Positions 56,307-64,000 of a stretch of 64,000 nucleotides of DNA are shown here, one piece after another. Below the pieces are notes generated by a model. It saw nothing but the letters and a program-made list of their open reading frames with translations. It did no database searches and was not told the DNA's origin. A program made the translations under genes and the position numbers. How positions within the stretch are numbered: the stretch's first letter is position 1; each line of letters starts with the position of its first letter. The DNA comes from Candidatus Liberibacter africanus PTSAPSY (GTDB lineage: Bacteria; Pseudomonadota; Alphaproteobacteria; Rhizobiales; Rhizobiaceae), in assembly GCF_001021085.1 (NCBI RefSeq), contig NZ_CP004021.1:370501-434500 (forward strand), given 5' to 3'.

Positions 56307-57554
56307 ATGATGAAAAAAAATGTTTTAATTATTGGGGCCGGAGGTGTTGCACATGTCGTAGCTCATAAATGTGCAGAAAACAATGACATTCTCGGAGATA
56401 TCAATATCGCATCACGCACACTCCAAAAGTGCTCACAAATAGCTGAAAACATCCACAAAAAGAAATCACTGAAAGTTCCTGGCAATCTTACAATACACCA
56501 AATAAATGCTTTAGATATTGAATCATTAATGGGACTAATCAAGAAAACAAATTCTCAAATCGTTATCAATGTCGGCTCATCTTTCCTGAATATATCAGTG
56601 TTACGTGCCTGCATTAACTCAAATGTAGCATATATTGATACTGCGATTCACGAAGATCCTCTTAAAATATGCGAATCTCCTCCTTGGTATAATAATTATG
56701 AATGGAACATGCTTGATGAATGTCGTGCAAAATCTATTACTGCTATTCTAGGGATAGGATTTGATCCTGGAGTAGTCAACGCTTTTTCACGTTTAGCCAA
56801 GGATGAATACTTCGATGAAATAACAGATATCGATATAATTGACGTTAATGCTGGAAAACATAATAAATACTTTGCAACAAATTTCGATGCAGAAATCAAT
56901 TTGCGCGAATTTACAGGAGTGGTTTATAGCTGGCAAAAAAACCAATGGTGCGTCAACAAAATGTTTGAAATAAGCAAAACATACGACCTTCCTATCGTTG
57001 GAAAACAGAAAGTTTATTTAAGTGGTCACGATGAAATACATTCTTTATATAAAAATATGAAAGGTGCCGATGTACGATTTTGGATGGGTTTCAGTGATCA
57101 TTACATTAATGTATTCACAGTATTAAAAAATCTGGGACTTTTATCAGAACAACCAATAAAAACCGCAGAGAACATCGAAGTAGCGCCCTTGAAAGTAGTA
57201 AAAGCTGTATTACCAGATCCTTCTTCATTAGCAGAGCATTATCAAGGAAAAACCTGTATTGGTTGTCTAATAAAAGGAGTATATCATGGAGAAAAAAGAG
57301 AAATCTTCCTGTACAATATTTGTGATCACCAAAAAGCATATCAAGAAATAAATAGCCAAGGAATATCTTATACTGCTGGAACGCCTCCCGTGGCAGCCGC
57401 TGTTTTAATAGCAAAAGGAATTTGGGATGTTGGGAAAATGGTAAATGTCGAAGAGCTTCCCCCAAAGCCATTTCTAAGCGTCCTTCAAAAAATGGGACTT
57501 CCCACATCGCTCCGCATAAATAACACAGAACACTTGCTACAATTTGATGAATAA
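56307..57554 (+). CDS. Carboxynorspermidine/carboxyspermidine dehydrogenase
   Basis: Saccharopine-dehydrogenase-family reductase that condenses aspartate semialdehyde with a diamine to carboxy(nor)spermidine. N-terminal Rossmann motif 'VLIIGAGGVAHVVAHKCAEN' (about 5-24), 'ILGIGFDPGVVNAFSRLAKDEYFDEITDIDIIDVNAG' and 'GTPPVAAAVLIAKGIWDVGKMVNVEELPP' are typical of this branch rather than of lysine saccharopine reductase. 415 residues. With nspC it forms a two-gene polyamine operon. Confidence 0.92.
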   Translation: MMKKNVLIIGAGGVAHVVAHKCAENNDILGDINIASRTLQKCSQIAENIHKKKSLKVPGNLTIHQINALDIESLMGLIKKTNSQIVINVGSSFLNISVLRACINSNVAYIDTAIHEDPLKICESPPWYNNYEWNMLDECRAKSITAILGIGFDPGVVNAFSRLAKDEYFDEITDIDIIDVNAGKHNKYFATNFDAEINLREFTGVVYSWQKNQWCVNKMFEISKTYDLPIVGKQKVYLSGHDEIHSLYKNMKGADVRFWMGFSDHYINVFTVLKNLGLLSEQPIKTAENIEVAPLKVVKAVLPDPSSLAEHYQGKTCIGCLIKGVYHGEKREIFLYNICDHQKAYQEINSQGISYTAGTPPVAAAVLIAKGIWDVGKMVNVEELPPKPFLSVLQKMGLPTSLRINNTEHLLQFDE

Positions 57555-57676
57555 AAGATTCATCAATAGCTTCCTTAGCTCTAATAAAAATCTGAAAAAA
57601 ATTTATTCTTATTTTTCTACAGCTACATTAAAATTAGATTTTGATATAAAAGACTCTTTCCTCGACGAGAACAGCT

Positions 57677-58486
57677 TTGAAAAGTAACGACGTAACTTCT
57701 AAACGCACATTATCACAAGAGCAACTCTTAACAACAGCGCTCTTTTATGCAGATTCTGGAGTCTATTGGCTTTTTGATGAACTTAGTCTTGATAAAGAAA
57801 CCTACAATCTACAACAAAAAGAAAGCCCTATTAATACCATTACACAACCAATAGAAAATATTTTTCATGAAAATAATCCTTTAGTGCAAAACGCTTATTC
57901 AATCGCTAAAAAAGCTTGCTCATTGCACGAACTAAAATCACTCCTTTGTTCTTTTCATGACTGCCATCTTTGTAGCACGTCTCTTTCTACTATCTGCGAT
58001 ACAGAACACGACGAAAAACGCGACGTCATGATTATAGGTTATACACCTAGCGATAGCGATAATATTAGCGGAAAACCTTTTTCTGGAAAGACTGGGAATA
58101 TATTAGATAAAATGCTCCAGTCCATCGATCTCATGAGACAGCAAACACATCTATCTATGATTTCCCCATGGCACCCTTCAGGAGACAGAAAACTTTCTGA
58201 CATAGAAATGGAAATATGTCGCCCTATCATAATGAAACAAATTGAGTTTATATCACCTAAAATTATTTTTTTGCTTGGGAATAAGACGACTAGTTTTTTT
58301 TTCAACAACGGTGATAAACCAACCTATCAAAATCTTGGAGAATGGCGAGATATTCACATCCAAGATCGCATTATCCCAACATTAGCCACAGTACATCCCC
58401 AAGAACTTATTCAATATCCTCTTATTAAAAAAGCTGCCTGGAAAGTTTTGATCACCCTCAAGAAAACACTAAACGAATTATCATAA
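57677..58486 (+). CDS. Uracil-DNA glycosylase superfamily protein (divergent)
   Basis: 269 residues, TTG start. The domain at about 115-265 matches the rhizobial UDG-superfamily protein: 'GKPFSGKTGNILDKML', 'SPWHPSGDRKLSDIEMEICRPIIMKQIEFISPKIIFLLGN' and 'IPTLATVHPQELIQYP'. The usual catalytic motif GEAPG is here GYTPS (121-125), so the acidic residue is a Tyr; the distal His-Pro (240-241) is kept. A CxxC pair (96-99) and Cys181 could belong to an iron-sulfur site as in family 4 enzymes. Activity is doubtful. Confidence 0.82.
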   Translation: MKSNDVTSKRTLSQEQLLTTALFYADSGVYWLFDELSLDKETYNLQQKESPINTITQPIENIFHENNPLVQNAYSIAKKACSLHELKSLLCSFHDCHLCSTSLSTICDTEHDEKRDVMIIGYTPSDSDNISGKPFSGKTGNILDKMLQSIDLMRQQTHLSMISPWHPSGDRKLSDIEMEICRPIIMKQIEFISPKIIFLLGNKTTSFFFNNGDKPTYQNLGEWRDIHIQDRIIPTLATVHPQELIQYPLIKKAAWKVLITLKKTLNELS

Positions 58487-58981
58487 AGCATCCATCTCGT
58501 GAGATAATGCAATTTATGCATTACTATTATCCATTAATATCACTTCTTTTTTTGATGTTATTTATATATCATATTGCTGTGTTTATTGAGATTTTAGTGA
58601 TAATAAATGTAAATTGACCTGTTTTTCTTTAGTTTATTAGATTTTTTATAATTGAATTTAGTAAAGCTTAAAATGATGAATTTTTTCGTTTTGTATATTT
58701 TTCACGAATGTAATAATTATTTTTAGTAGTTCTATATAACAATAGATTTATATAAATTATTTTCTATATCGTATATTATAGATGTTTTATATTTGTAGTA
58801 AAGAATTTTTTCGATTTTTTTCTCATAAATTTTCATAAACAATTTTTATAGTATGTTTTTATCGCGCATGAGGACACCTAACAAGGTGTCCTCACTTTAA
58901 TAATTGCAAAAACGTTGCCTTTGTAAATCATATAAAACGCTTGGCCCTTATCTTAATATAAGCGCCTCCAGTAGATTTTCT
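58487..58981. other. T-rich gap between UDG-like gene and lptB
   Basis: 495 nt. From about 58540 to 58868 the plus strand is strikingly T-rich, unlike the A-rich gaps elsewhere, and encodes nothing I can recognise. It ends in the GC-rich stem-loop at 58869-58894. Confidence 0.5.
58869..58894 (+). terminator. Strong GC-rich stem-loop
   Basis: TGAGGACACC (58869-58878) pairs perfectly with GGTGTCCTCA (58885-58894) around a 6-nt loop, followed on the plus strand by CTTTAA. By base composition it is one of the strongest intrinsic-terminator-like hairpins in the window. Plus-strand orientation has the better T-tail, but on the minus strand it also lies about 90 nt after the lptB stop, so it may work in both directions. 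Confidence 0.65.
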
Positions 58982-59737
58982 CTATAATGCAAATCTATCC
59001 CCCAAGTATAAACGTCGCACATCTTGATTATCTATAATTTCTTTCACTGTGCCATGCGCGAGAACCCCTCCTGCATGAATTATATAAGCACGATCAATTA
59101 ATTTTAACGTTTCATATACATTGTGATCTGTTATCAAAACACCAATTCCACGAGCAGCTAAACCTCGAATGAGAGTTTGTATGTCAGATACAGCAACAGG
59201 ATCTACTCCAGAAAATGGCTCGTCAAGCAATATGTAAGAAGGACAACTAACAAGAGAACGAGCTATTTCCACCCGTCTTCTCTGCCCCCCAGATAGCAAT
59301 GGCGCTAATACATGACGCAACTCGGTAATTTTAAATTCTTCTAAAAGGTAATCTAATCTTTCACGACGCTTTTTGGGGTCTTTTTCATGCACCTCCAAAG
59401 CCGCAAGAATATTTTCTTCAACAGTTAATCCTCGAAAAATAGAAGATTCTTGTGGCAAATAACTAATTCCAAAACGAGCACGCCTATACATAGGCATTTG
59501 GGTCACATCATTCCCATCAATCTTAATTGAACCATTATCCGCCGAGATTAAACCCGTTATCATATAAAAAAAAGTAGTTTTACCTGCTCCATTAGGACCA
59601 AGCAATCCCACAATTTCACCGGTTTTAACATCTAAATCTACATTTTTTACCACATATGCTGAATTATATTTTTTAGTTAAAGAACGTGCAGACAAACAGT
59701 TTTCTTGTACCATATTACTATGCTGAGATTCTCGCAT
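58982..59737 (-). CDS. lptB: LPS export ABC transporter ATPase LptB
   Basis: Cytoplasmic ATPase that drives lipopolysaccharide extraction from the inner membrane. 251 residues; Walker A 'GPNGAGKTT' at about 47-55, signature 'LSGGQRRRVEIARSL', Walker B 'YILLDEPFSGVDPVAVSDIQ' and 'GIGVLITDHNVYETL', all LptB-specific. AGGA lies 8 nt before the ATG. Third gene of lptC-lptA-lptB. In many rhizobia rpoN and hpf follow; they are absent here. Confidence 0.96.
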   Translation of the reverse strand: MRESQHSNMVQENCLSARSLTKKYNSAYVVKNVDLDVKTGEIVGLLGPNGAGKTTFFYMITGLISADNGSIKIDGNDVTQMPMYRRARFGISYLPQESSIFRGLTVEENILAALEVHEKDPKKRRERLDYLLEEFKITELRHVLAPLLSGGQRRRVEIARSLVSCPSYILLDEPFSGVDPVAVSDIQTLIRGLAARGIGVLITDHNVYETLKLIDRAYIIHAGGVLAHGTVKEIIDNQDVRRLYLGDRFAL

Positions 59738-59765
59738 CTTAAATTCCTAATCAAATAATAGCCGT

Positions 59766-60296
59766 CTAATTATAATGGATTATAGATTTTACCTGATCAG
59801 ATCCGCATCCTTGCAAATTAGCAAGATTCGTATCTAGATTCACAATTAACTTACATCCCCAAAATGTATTTTTATTTTCTCGTAATACCACTTTTTGTCC
59901 ATGATCCCCAACCAATACCATAACCCTCTTTTGAAAATCAAAATAACCATTACTAGCCATGCTTGTAATGTCTCCTGATTTTATAACAATATTCCTTTCT
60001 ATATCCATGCGATCAATTTTATTCCCATCATTATGATTCTTATTTTGATAATAAACAGTCATTTTTTCAGATTTTAAGACAAAATCACCTTGCGTTACCA
60101 GGACATTCCCCAAAAAAAGAGCCTCTCGAGCCACATCCTTAATCTCTAATACATCACTTTTAATATGAATTTTTTCATTTCCAAATACTTTAAATCTTGT
60201 CACATAAGGATTTGATGCTTGAGATAAATTAAATGTCAGTAATACAAATGCTAAAGTTACTAAATGTTTCCGTATATTATTCAAAAAAAAACTCAT
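59766..60296 (-). CDS. lptA: LPS transport periplasmic protein LptA
   Basis: OstA-like periplasmic bridge component. 176 residues with a signal peptide (about 1-27) and a single beta-jellyroll domain ('IHIKSDVLEIKDVAREALFLGNVLVTQGDFVLKSEKMTVYYQ', 'GDITSMASNGYFDFQKRVMVLVGD'). It lies 28 nt before lptB and 24 nt after lptC. Confidence 0.92.
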   Translation of the reverse strand: MSFFLNNIRKHLVTLAFVLLTFNLSQASNPYVTRFKVFGNEKIHIKSDVLEIKDVAREALFLGNVLVTQGDFVLKSEKMTVYYQNKNHNDGNKIDRMDIERNIVIKSGDITSMASNGYFDFQKRVMVLVGDHGQKVVLRENKNTFWGCKLIVNLDTNLANLQGCGSDQVKSIIHYN

Positions 60297-60320
60297 AAAA
60301 AAAACACTTTTATGCCCTAA

Positions 60321-60971
60321 TTATTTTTTCCTCTGCAATATTTCAGGTTTCATTATGACCGACACATCCCCTACAAAAATTGCATTTCTAGAATTTTTGT
60401 CTATTTTGACGGATTGTGCGGAAATTACAAAATCTGAATGTGTAACTATCACAGGACTCGCACTACTTATAGCCAATTTATTAATATCTAAATATGCATT
60501 TTTAAAATCTAATTGAACATTATCCTTCAATATTATTTTAAAAGGTTGAGTAATATCCAAAACATTATTACGTAAATCAAGATTAGCAGAACTCGCAACA
60601 ACCATCATATTATCATCTTTTTCTATAGGAATGCTTAGTTCAAAATTTTTTAAAAAAACAATATTTTTACTATTAAAACCAATTTTAGCATGCTCTGCCA
60701 TCAATGAATATCTAACTTGATTTTCACTATAATCAGATAGAATAAATTTTTTCATAACCATCGGCTCAAAACCCAAAAAATCTACCAAAGGTTTAGAAAA
60801 ATTGCGTGCATATTCCCACGAAGAAAAAGAAAGCCAACATATCATAAATATGGTTATAACAGGCAAAAAAAAATTCAAGAACCCAATAAACTTGACATGT
60901 TTACGATATTCCCTTCTTTGCGACGATATTTTACCTATTCTATCCAATTGATCTACATCATTCATGGTCAT
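60321..60971 (-). CDS. lptC: LPS export protein LptC
   Basis: Single-span inner-membrane protein (helix about 30-50, 'FLNFFLPVITIFMICWLSF') with a periplasmic OstA-like domain ('MAEHAKIGFNSKNIVFLKNFELSI', 'IDKNSRNAIFVGDVSVIMKPE'). From the ATG at 60971 it is about 216 residues; AAGGGA lies 9 nt upstream, better than the opening ATG at 61025. First gene of the lpt operon. Confidence 0.9.
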   Translation of the reverse strand: MTMNDVDQLDRIGKISSQRREYRKHVKFIGFLNFFLPVITIFMICWLSFSSWEYARNFSKPLVDFLGFEPMVMKKFILSDYSENQVRYSLMAEHAKIGFNSKNIVFLKNFELSIPIEKDDNMMVVASSANLDLRNNVLDITQPFKIILKDNVQLDFKNAYLDINKLAISSASPVIVTHSDFVISAQSVKIDKNSRNAIFVGDVSVIMKPEILQRKK

Positions 60972-61051
60972 GGAGATAATTCCCTTAATGCCGTTGCGGT
61001 TACCTTTTTCAGTTATCCATATCATAATCGGAAAATTTAAAAATTTAAAAC

Positions 61052-61113
61052 TTCAAAATAAAATTTCAAAATAAAATCAAGAATAATAACTTCAAAATAA
61101 AATCAAGAATAAT
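61052..61113. repeat. AT-rich tandem repeat upstream of lptC
   Basis: A 23-nt sequence beginning TTCAAAATAAAATCAAG occurs at 61065-61087 and at 61091-61113 (26-nt period), with a partial 12-nt copy at 61052-61063. It lies in the divergent lptC/sppA gap and may vary in copy number. Confidence 0.8.
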
Positions 61114-61221
61114 ATATGTGCAGAAAAATAAAATTCTTAATTTTTCATTCATGATACTGTGGCATGCATGTACACTATCATAGAAAAATTTTTGAACCAC
61201 AAATAGGCGAGTTTTTTTTAC

Positions 61222-62109
61222 ATGAACATGATTTTAAAAAAAATGAAAACCCGACATTTCATATTCCTGTTAATAGCACTAGGAATATTGTATACCTTTC
61301 GGAATTCAATTATTGAAGATAAGACTCCCCATGTGGCAAAAATTACAATAGAAGGATTAATCGAAGAGAACAACGAATTATTAGATAGAATAGACAAAAT
61401 TGATAAAGACGATTCTGCAAAAGCTCTCATTATATCCATATCATCCCCGGGAGGAAATGCATATGCAGGAGAGACAATATTTAAAGCCATCCAAAAAGTA
61501 AAACGTCATAAACCAGTAATTTCGGAAATTCGTGGCGTTGGGGCATCTGCTGCGTATATGATAGCTTGCGCCGGCAATTCTATCATCGCATCCGATACAT
61601 CAATAGTTGGATCTATCGGAGTATTAGTCGAATATACAAATTATAAACATCTCTTCGACAAATTAGGAATATCACACAATTCCATTAAATCATCTCCGTT
61701 GAAAGGTGAGCCTTCTCCCTACTCAGCGGAGAACCCAGAAGCAACAAAAAGGATTCAAGAGATGGTCAATGATTGCTATTATTGGTTCGTGAAAATTGTT
61801 TCTGAAAGTCGTAATATTCCATATGATAAAGCATTATCTTTGTCCGATGGACGTATTTGGATTGGATATAAAGCTAAAAAATTAGGACTAGTAGACATCA
61901 TAGGAGGACGTAAGGAAATCTGGGGAAAATTGAGAGATCTAGGACTAGACAAGAATGTTAAAATAATTAGACAATGGGATCCTCCGCAAAAATATTGGTT
62001 TTCTGGTTTGAAAAACCACTTAACATCCGCCCTAAAGGATGCTATCCCTTTTTATAAAAGTACAAATACTACGGTACTATTGGCGTTATGGAATCCTCAA
62101 GATTCGTGA
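61222..62109 (+). CDS. sppA: Signal peptide peptidase SppA
   Basis: Membrane-anchored serine protease that degrades cleaved signal peptides. 295 residues; anchor helix (about 11-25), 'ALIISISSPGGNAYAGETIFKAIQ', 'GVGASAAYMIACAGNSIIASDTSIVGSIGVLVEY' with the candidate nucleophile Ser109, and Lys161 in 'SPLKGEPSPYS' as the general base. Short, single-domain S49 type as in other alphaproteobacteria. Followed by ihfB after 25 nt, the rhizobial order. Confidence 0.95.
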   Translation: MNMILKKMKTRHFIFLLIALGILYTFRNSIIEDKTPHVAKITIEGLIEENNELLDRIDKIDKDDSAKALIISISSPGGNAYAGETIFKAIQKVKRHKPVISEIRGVGASAAYMIACAGNSIIASDTSIVGSIGVLVEYTNYKHLFDKLGISHNSIKSSPLKGEPSPYSAENPEATKRIQEMVNDCYYWFVKIVSESRNIPYDKALSLSDGRIWIGYKAKKLGLVDIIGGRKEIWGKLRDLGLDKNVKIIRQWDPPQKYWFSGLKNHLTSALKDAIPFYKSTNTTVLLALWNPQDS

Positions 62110-62134
62110 TATTGTTTAAAATAGGAAAATTATT

Positions 62135-62437
62135 ATGATAAAGTCGTCCTTAATAGAGACAATTTCAAAAAAAAATCCTAAAATAAATCTCCTCGATGTT
62201 GAAAAGATAGTGAATATGTTGTTGGAAGAGATGACAAAAGCTCTCGCGAGTGGTGGACGAGTTGAAATACGAGGATTTGGAACTTTTTCTATCAGAAAGC
62301 GTGCTGCAAGATTAGCAAGAGCTCCACTCGCTAAAAAAGTAATCTCTGTTGAAGAAAAAATGGTTCCTTTTTTTAGATCTGGGAAAAATTTAAAAGAACG
62401 TCTCAATTGCTCAACAGTGGATAAGAATAAAAATTAG
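62135..62437 (+). CDS. ihfB: Integration host factor subunit beta
   Basis: DNA-bending HU/IHF-family protein. 100 residues; 'VEKIVNMLLEEMTKALASGGRVEIRGFGTFSIRKRAARLARAPLAKKVISVEEKMVPFFRSGKNLKERLN' includes the dimer core and the DNA-binding arm with 'GxGxF' and 'FxxGK'. AGGA lies 8 nt before the ATG. Its position behind sppA supports IHF beta rather than HU. Confidence 0.94.
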   Translation: MIKSSLIETISKKNPKINLLDVEKIVNMLLEEMTKALASGGRVEIRGFGTFSIRKRAARLARAPLAKKVISVEEKMVPFFRSGKNLKERLNCSTVDKNKN

Positions 62438-62463
62438 ATACTTGTTGAATAATTTACGTTTAC

Positions 62464-62487
62464 TCAACTTTATCTCAAAAAAGTTGA
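62464..62487 (+). terminator. Small stem-loop after ihfB
   Basis: TCAACTTT (62464-62471) pairs with AAAGTTGA (62480-62487) around an 8-nt loop, 27 nt after the ihfB stop; no clean T-run follows. A weak candidate for transcript end. Confidence 0.35.
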
Positions 62488-62672
62488 AGCAATAATTGCT
62501 CTAGTATGGTTTTTCCTCTTAGGTGTATACATCAAATGAAAATTTAGTTTCATCCCGGATTTTTTGTGCTATAAAATTTTCCGTCAAGATAGGATTTTCA
62601 TCGAAAATTATTGATAAATATTAATCTGAAATTGGGCATAGTTACTGCAAAGTACTTTAAAGGTTTTGTAAA

Positions 62673-63164
62673 ATGATTTCTAATCGTCGGATAATAATTT
62701 TTTCTCTCATATTTATTCTTTTGACATTAGATCAATCAAGTAAAATAATAATTAATTCTTATTTTAACTTACATGATCCTAAGCATATTTTCCCTTTTTT
62801 TACTTTGTATTTAACACATAACACTGGCATATCTTTTTCAATGCTTTCAAATATATCACCTATAATAATTGTAGGTATCCGCATTTTAATAATAGCTCTC
62901 ATTATTTTTATATGGAATAAAAATACTACGAACAGAATCGCTGATCTAGGATACATCCTTATCATAGCTGGCGCATTGGGGAATATAGTTGACCATTGCT
63001 TATATGGTTACGTTATCGATTATATAATGTTACATACCAAAACATGGTCTTTTGCAATTTTTAACCTTGCAGATCTTTTAATATCTCTCGGGGCGTGTTC
63101 TATTTTGTATAATGATCTTATTATTAAACACAATCAAAAAGAAAAAAGCACTTCCCATCATTAA
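62673..63164 (+). CDS. lspA: Prolipoprotein signal peptidase LspA
   Basis: Aspartic signal peptidase II that cleaves prolipoproteins. 163 residues, four membrane helices. Motifs: 'LDQSSKIIINSYF', 'THNTGISFSML', 'GALGNIVDHCLYGYVIDYIMLH' and 'FAIFNLADLLISLG'; the catalytic aspartates are about Asp116 and Asp134. The usual 'NxxDR' is 'NIVDH' here. AAAGG lies 9 nt before the ATG. Confidence 0.95.
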   Translation: MISNRRIIIFSLIFILLTLDQSSKIIINSYFNLHDPKHIFPFFTLYLTHNTGISFSMLSNISPIIIVGIRILIIALIIFIWNKNTTNRIADLGYILIIAGALGNIVDHCLYGYVIDYIMLHTKTWSFAIFNLADLLISLGACSILYNDLIIKHNQKEKSTSHH

Positions 63165-63245
63165 AAAATTGATTGTCAAAGAACAAATTATCGAATTGTT
63201 CCTTTTCCAGATTACCCCCCAGATATACAGGAAAAATTATCATAT

Positions 63246-64000
63246 ATGACAAATGATTTTTCAGATCCACTAAAATTTGTCTCCCAAGCAATGAATCAAG
63301 AAGACTTAAAATCTTCGACGCCGATGATGCGTCAGTACATCGAAATAAAATCTATTAATCCTGATAGTTTACTGTTTTATAGAATGGGAGACTTTTATGA
63401 GCTATTTTTTGATGATGCTTGCGTGGCATCTCGTTGTCTTGGAATAACTTTAACTAAAAGAGGCAAGCACTTAGGAAAAGACATTCCAATGTGTGGAGTT
63501 CCAATACATACCGCGAATCACTATATTCAAAGATTAATTAAAACAGGATATAGAATTGCTATATGCGAACAGATTGAATCCCCTCTTGAAGCAAAAAAAC
63601 GTGGTAATAAATCTTTAGTGCAACGCAGTGTAGTTCGTCTTGTAACACCTGGTACAATTACCGAAGACCAACTACTTTCTCCAACAGATTCTAATTATCT
63701 AATGGCCGTTGCTCGTATTCGAACAGAGTGGTCCATTGCGTGGATTGATATATCAACAGGAACTTTTAAAACATCAAAATCAAATCGCCATAGATTAATT
63801 TCAGACATCATGCGCATAGATCCACGGGAAATAATTTTTTCTGAGAAAGAACTGTCGCATGCTGAATACAAGTCACTCTTTGAAACACTGGGGAATATCG
63901 CCATAGCACAACCAAATGTGTTTTTCGACCATTCAATTGCTGAAAGGCGCATCGCTGATTACTATAACATAACAACAGTGGATACTTTTGGGTCCTTTCC
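63246..64000 (+). CDS. mutS: DNA mismatch repair protein MutS (5' part, cut by window edge)
   Basis: Open to the end of the window with no stop, about 251 residues visible of an expected ~900. N-terminal mismatch-binding domain: '[34 protein letters not shown]', containing the Phe-X-Glu mismatch wedge ('DFYELF' context), then '[26 protein letters not shown]' and '[19 protein letters not shown]'. The ATG at 63246 has only a distant AGGA (13 nt). The 27 codons between the lspA stop and this ATG stay open in the same frame but hold no ATG, GTG or TTG start. Confidence 0.95.
   Translation, partial: MTNDFSDPLKFVSQAMNQEDLKSSTPMMRQYIEIKSINPDSLLFYRMGDFYELFFDDACVASRCLGITLTKRGKHLGKDIPMCGVPIHTANHYIQRLIKTGYRIAICEQIESPLEAKKRGNKSLVQRSVVRLVTPGTITEDQLLSPTDSNYLMAVARIRTEWSIAWIDISTGTFKTSKSNRHRLISDIMRIDPREIIFSEKELSHAEYKSLFETLGNIAIAQPNVFFDHSIAERRIADYYNITTVDTFGSF

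Noticed and set aside
57115..57507. 130-codon minus-strand frame opposite the carboxynorspermidine dehydrogenase gene
   Set aside because: Leucine/phenylalanine-rich antisense translation typical of a shadow; the plus-strand gene has clear motifs.

Overview
The window reads as a chromosomal segment of an AT-rich, reduced alphaproteobacterium of the order Rhizobiales, most consistent with 'Candidatus Liberibacter' (I infer C. L. asiaticus or a close relative; no database search was possible). Reasons: the flagellar cluster has the rhizobial order (fliF-visN-visR / flhB-fliG-fliN-fliM-motA / flgF-fliI / flgB-flgC-fliE-flgG-flgA-flgI-motE) including the rhizobial regulators VisN and VisR. There is also a Cpa/Tad pilus locus, large AT-rich gaps, and shortened versions of rhizobial gene neighbourhoods. 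I see no prophage, IS element, CRISPR array or rRNA.

Layout. 1-14.6 kb: flagellar basal body, export ATPase, switch (FliM/FliN/FliG), stator (MotA) and the VisNR regulators. 15-22 kb: glutathione synthetase, MscL, a D,D-carboxypeptidase, a small orphan ORF, a DegP/HtrA protease and a membrane histidine kinase. 22.4-28.6 kb: grpE, then the phosphate system pstS-pstC-pstA-pstB-phoU. 29.1-31.9 kb: tRNA-Thr(CGU), yciB, ftsY, dapF. 32.1-36 kb: ffh-rpsP-rimM-trmD-rplS. 36.2-41 kb: gnd, divergent znuA / znuCB zinc uptake, ferritin. 41-53.9 kb: the Tad/Cpa pilus machine (tadC, tadB, cpaF, cpaE, cpaD, cpaC, cpaB, cpaA), five Flp prepilin genes and a secreted protein resembling the N-domain of the secretin. 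54-58.5 kb: a Lon N-domain protein, two enzymes of the carboxy(nor)spermidine route and a UDG-like protein. 58.9-64 kb: lptC-lptA-lptB, sppA, ihfB, lspA and the start of mutS.

How it works together: much of the window serves the cell envelope and surface. There are two surface machines (flagellum and Flp pilus), LPS export, prolipoprotein and signal-peptide processing, periplasmic quality control, and high-affinity uptake of phosphate and zinc. The rest is core translation and SRP targeting.

The least ordinary part is the Flp pilin array at 49.8-52.6 kb. It has five paralogous prepilin genes, a recent 647-bp tandem duplication, and a 24-bp in-frame repeat that builds a hydrophilic pilin tail. 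The pilins fall into different 5' leader classes. A stem-loop with a compensatory base-pair change lies just 3' of four of the five genes. This looks like a locus set up to generate pilin variants with gene-by-gene mRNA control. Several start codons were reassigned from Shine-Dalgarno spacing; these are stated in the entries.
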